From: Coprinopsis marcescibilis
Lineage: Eukaryota; Basidiomycota; Agaricomycetes; Agaricales; Psathyrellaceae
DNA length: 64,000 bases
Assembly: GCA_004369085.1 (NCBI GenBank)
Contig: ML210177.1
Location: forward strand, 1 to 64,000
Direction of reading: 5' to 3'
A program made the translations under genes and the position numbers. The stretch's first letter is position 1, and each line of letters begins with the position of its first letter. Below the pieces are notes generated by a model that saw only the letters and a list, made by a program, of their open reading frames with translations, had not been told where the DNA came from and did not search any database. Shown one piece after another: positions 62,875-64,000 of this stretch.

Positions 62875-64000
62875 TTACACCTTTTCCTTTTCAGACCCGG
62901 CGGTCACTCCCGGTGCTGGACTTTCGTCTGTTTCGCCCTTTTCTTCGTCCTTGGGATTGGTAGGTTGCGGGATTCTTGGCTTGATATACTCAGGTAGTTG
63001 AATGTTCAAGATACCCTGTTCCTCCGCTGCGATGGGAAATGGTTAACGCTGTATTCCAATAGCGCAGAGAAACACACATACGTGTAGAGTGCCAGAAGTA
63101 TACGATAAGACCTGCAGTGATGACCACAAAGGATATAAAGTACAGCCAATAGGGGGAGTAGTGCTGTAAAGTATGTTAGCTCTGAGCCCGCACATTTGAT
63201 GGGGAGTTCCAGAACGCACGTATAAGAACAGACCTAGGTAGAACCTCGTCAGTCAAGCGAAATCAGCTGGGTATATCCAACTCACCGAAAAGGAGTCCGT
63301 AGAAGTCGGATGACAGCAAGCTGAGATTGAAGTAGGCAGATGAAGCAAGTCGGTACAAGATCGGTGCCACAGTGTACAAAATCAGCATCGCTATTGAACG
63401 GGTAAGTCACGAATGCCATACCAGTGCCCATTGAGTAGACTTACCAATGGTGAAAGCGAATAGCAGTCCAACTAAATTTCAAAGCTATTGAGATCGCCAA
63501 AACCCTCTTGCCGAGAACTTACTGATATCTCCCGTCCAAGGAACCTCGGTCATGGCTTTCCACTCCAAAGCTGATGATTGAACCCCATTGATCAAGAATG
63601 CCCACATCCCAAGCTGCCCAACAACTTCGTACAAGGGACGTTTGCGGACGAAGAACTCTTCTGTGGCATTGGCTATTTACAAAGTGGGACATTCCGTCCG
63701 CAGTCAGTTCTAAGAACCCCAGAAAGGAAAGGGAACGTACAAAATCCGTATAAGGTAGCTCCAGCGATCATGAAAGCGTCACCTTTGCCTCTTGCAATAG
63801 GATCCCATCCTTTGTTCGTTACAACATCGGAGACCACAAGGAGACCTAGTCCAGCAATGCAGATGGCGACACCCTGGAAAACCGTTGTTCATAAGATTGA
63901 TTCCATGTCATGCCACAGAAGGGTGCGTACGAAGAATTGTGTCCAATGATATTTGACACGCATATAAAGCCAGGAGAAGAATAAGCAAACGGGGATTGCC
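62875..64000 (-). CDS. SLC35F-type membrane transporter, N-terminus beyond the window
   Basis: Partial gene: the start lies past the right edge. Exons 63931-64000 (partial), 63741-63873, 63523-63672, 63445-63471, 63286-63390, 63220-63233, 63082-63163 and 62875-63026 join in phase. Membrane spans with drug/metabolite-transporter character are visible: 'GVAICIAGLGLLVVSDVVT', 'GDAFMIAGATLYGFSNATEE', 'LGMWAFLINGVQSSALEW', 'LLFAFTIAMLILYTVAPI' and 'YWLYFISFVVITAGLIVYFW'. The block 'GFSNATEEFFVRKRP' matches the SLC35F1/F2/F6 group (PF06027). The C-terminal tail is cytosolic and acidic. Substrate unknown. Exons of 14 and 27 nt are present. Confidence 0.85.

Overview
This is a stretch of a filamentous basidiomycete genome, most likely an agaricomycete. 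Genes are dense and cut by many short introns of roughly 45-60 nt with GT/AG ends (GTAAGT/GTGAGT-type donors, CAG/TAG acceptors). The protein families are typical: F-box proteins with the mushroom 'TGRTLPLVSR' block, large Zn2Cys6 regulators, a fungal MscL-like channel and a LIM-RhoGAP. I spliced each gene by hand. Almost all models close with intact phase from start to stop, which is the main support for the coordinates.

Layout. 0.3-14.6 kb: SmB spliceosome core protein (-), nitronate monooxygenase (+), an unknown conserved-looking protein (-), a small basic secreted protein (+), pyruvate carboxylase with 25 exons (-), GDP-mannose transporter VRG4 (-), and a PQ-loop protein (+). 14.8-27 kb: clathrin heavy chain, a tandem CCCH zinc finger/SMR protein, an MscL-type channel with a zinc ribbon tail, and a coiled-coil protein, all (+). 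27-29 kb: a gene-free stretch with an inverted-repeat element. 29-34 kb: a Zn2Cys6 transcription factor and a Rho3-like GTPase (+). 34-40 kb: a gene-poor, accessory-looking stretch with an NTF2/SnoaL-like protein, an F-box protein, a tiny gene and a possible coding remnant. 40-47 kb: V-ATPase subunit G (+), a second Zn2Cys6 factor (-), and the divergent pair P2 (-) / RPS15 (+). 47.6-64 kb: symplekin (+), a cell-wall-integrity-type MAP kinase (+), NBP35 (-), a LIM-RhoGAP of the Lrg1 type (-), a small one-span membrane protein (+), and an SLC35F-type transporter running off the right end (-).

Several genes touch one theme, cell wall and polarised secretion: VRG4 supplies GDP-mannose to the Golgi, clathrin and the PQ-loop protein act in membrane traffic, Rho3 drives exocytosis, and in yeast Lrg1 turns off Rho1, which signals to the Slt2 MAPK. 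The rest are housekeeping genes. I see no proven new system. The most unusual signals are structural: 5-nt microexons in two genes, start codons isolated in 3-nt exons in three genes, a 17-nt exon carrying the biotin-bearing lysine, two GC-AG introns, a perfect 18-bp palindrome plus a 9-bp-stem hairpin upstream of pyruvate carboxylase, and the inverted-repeat element at 28 kb.
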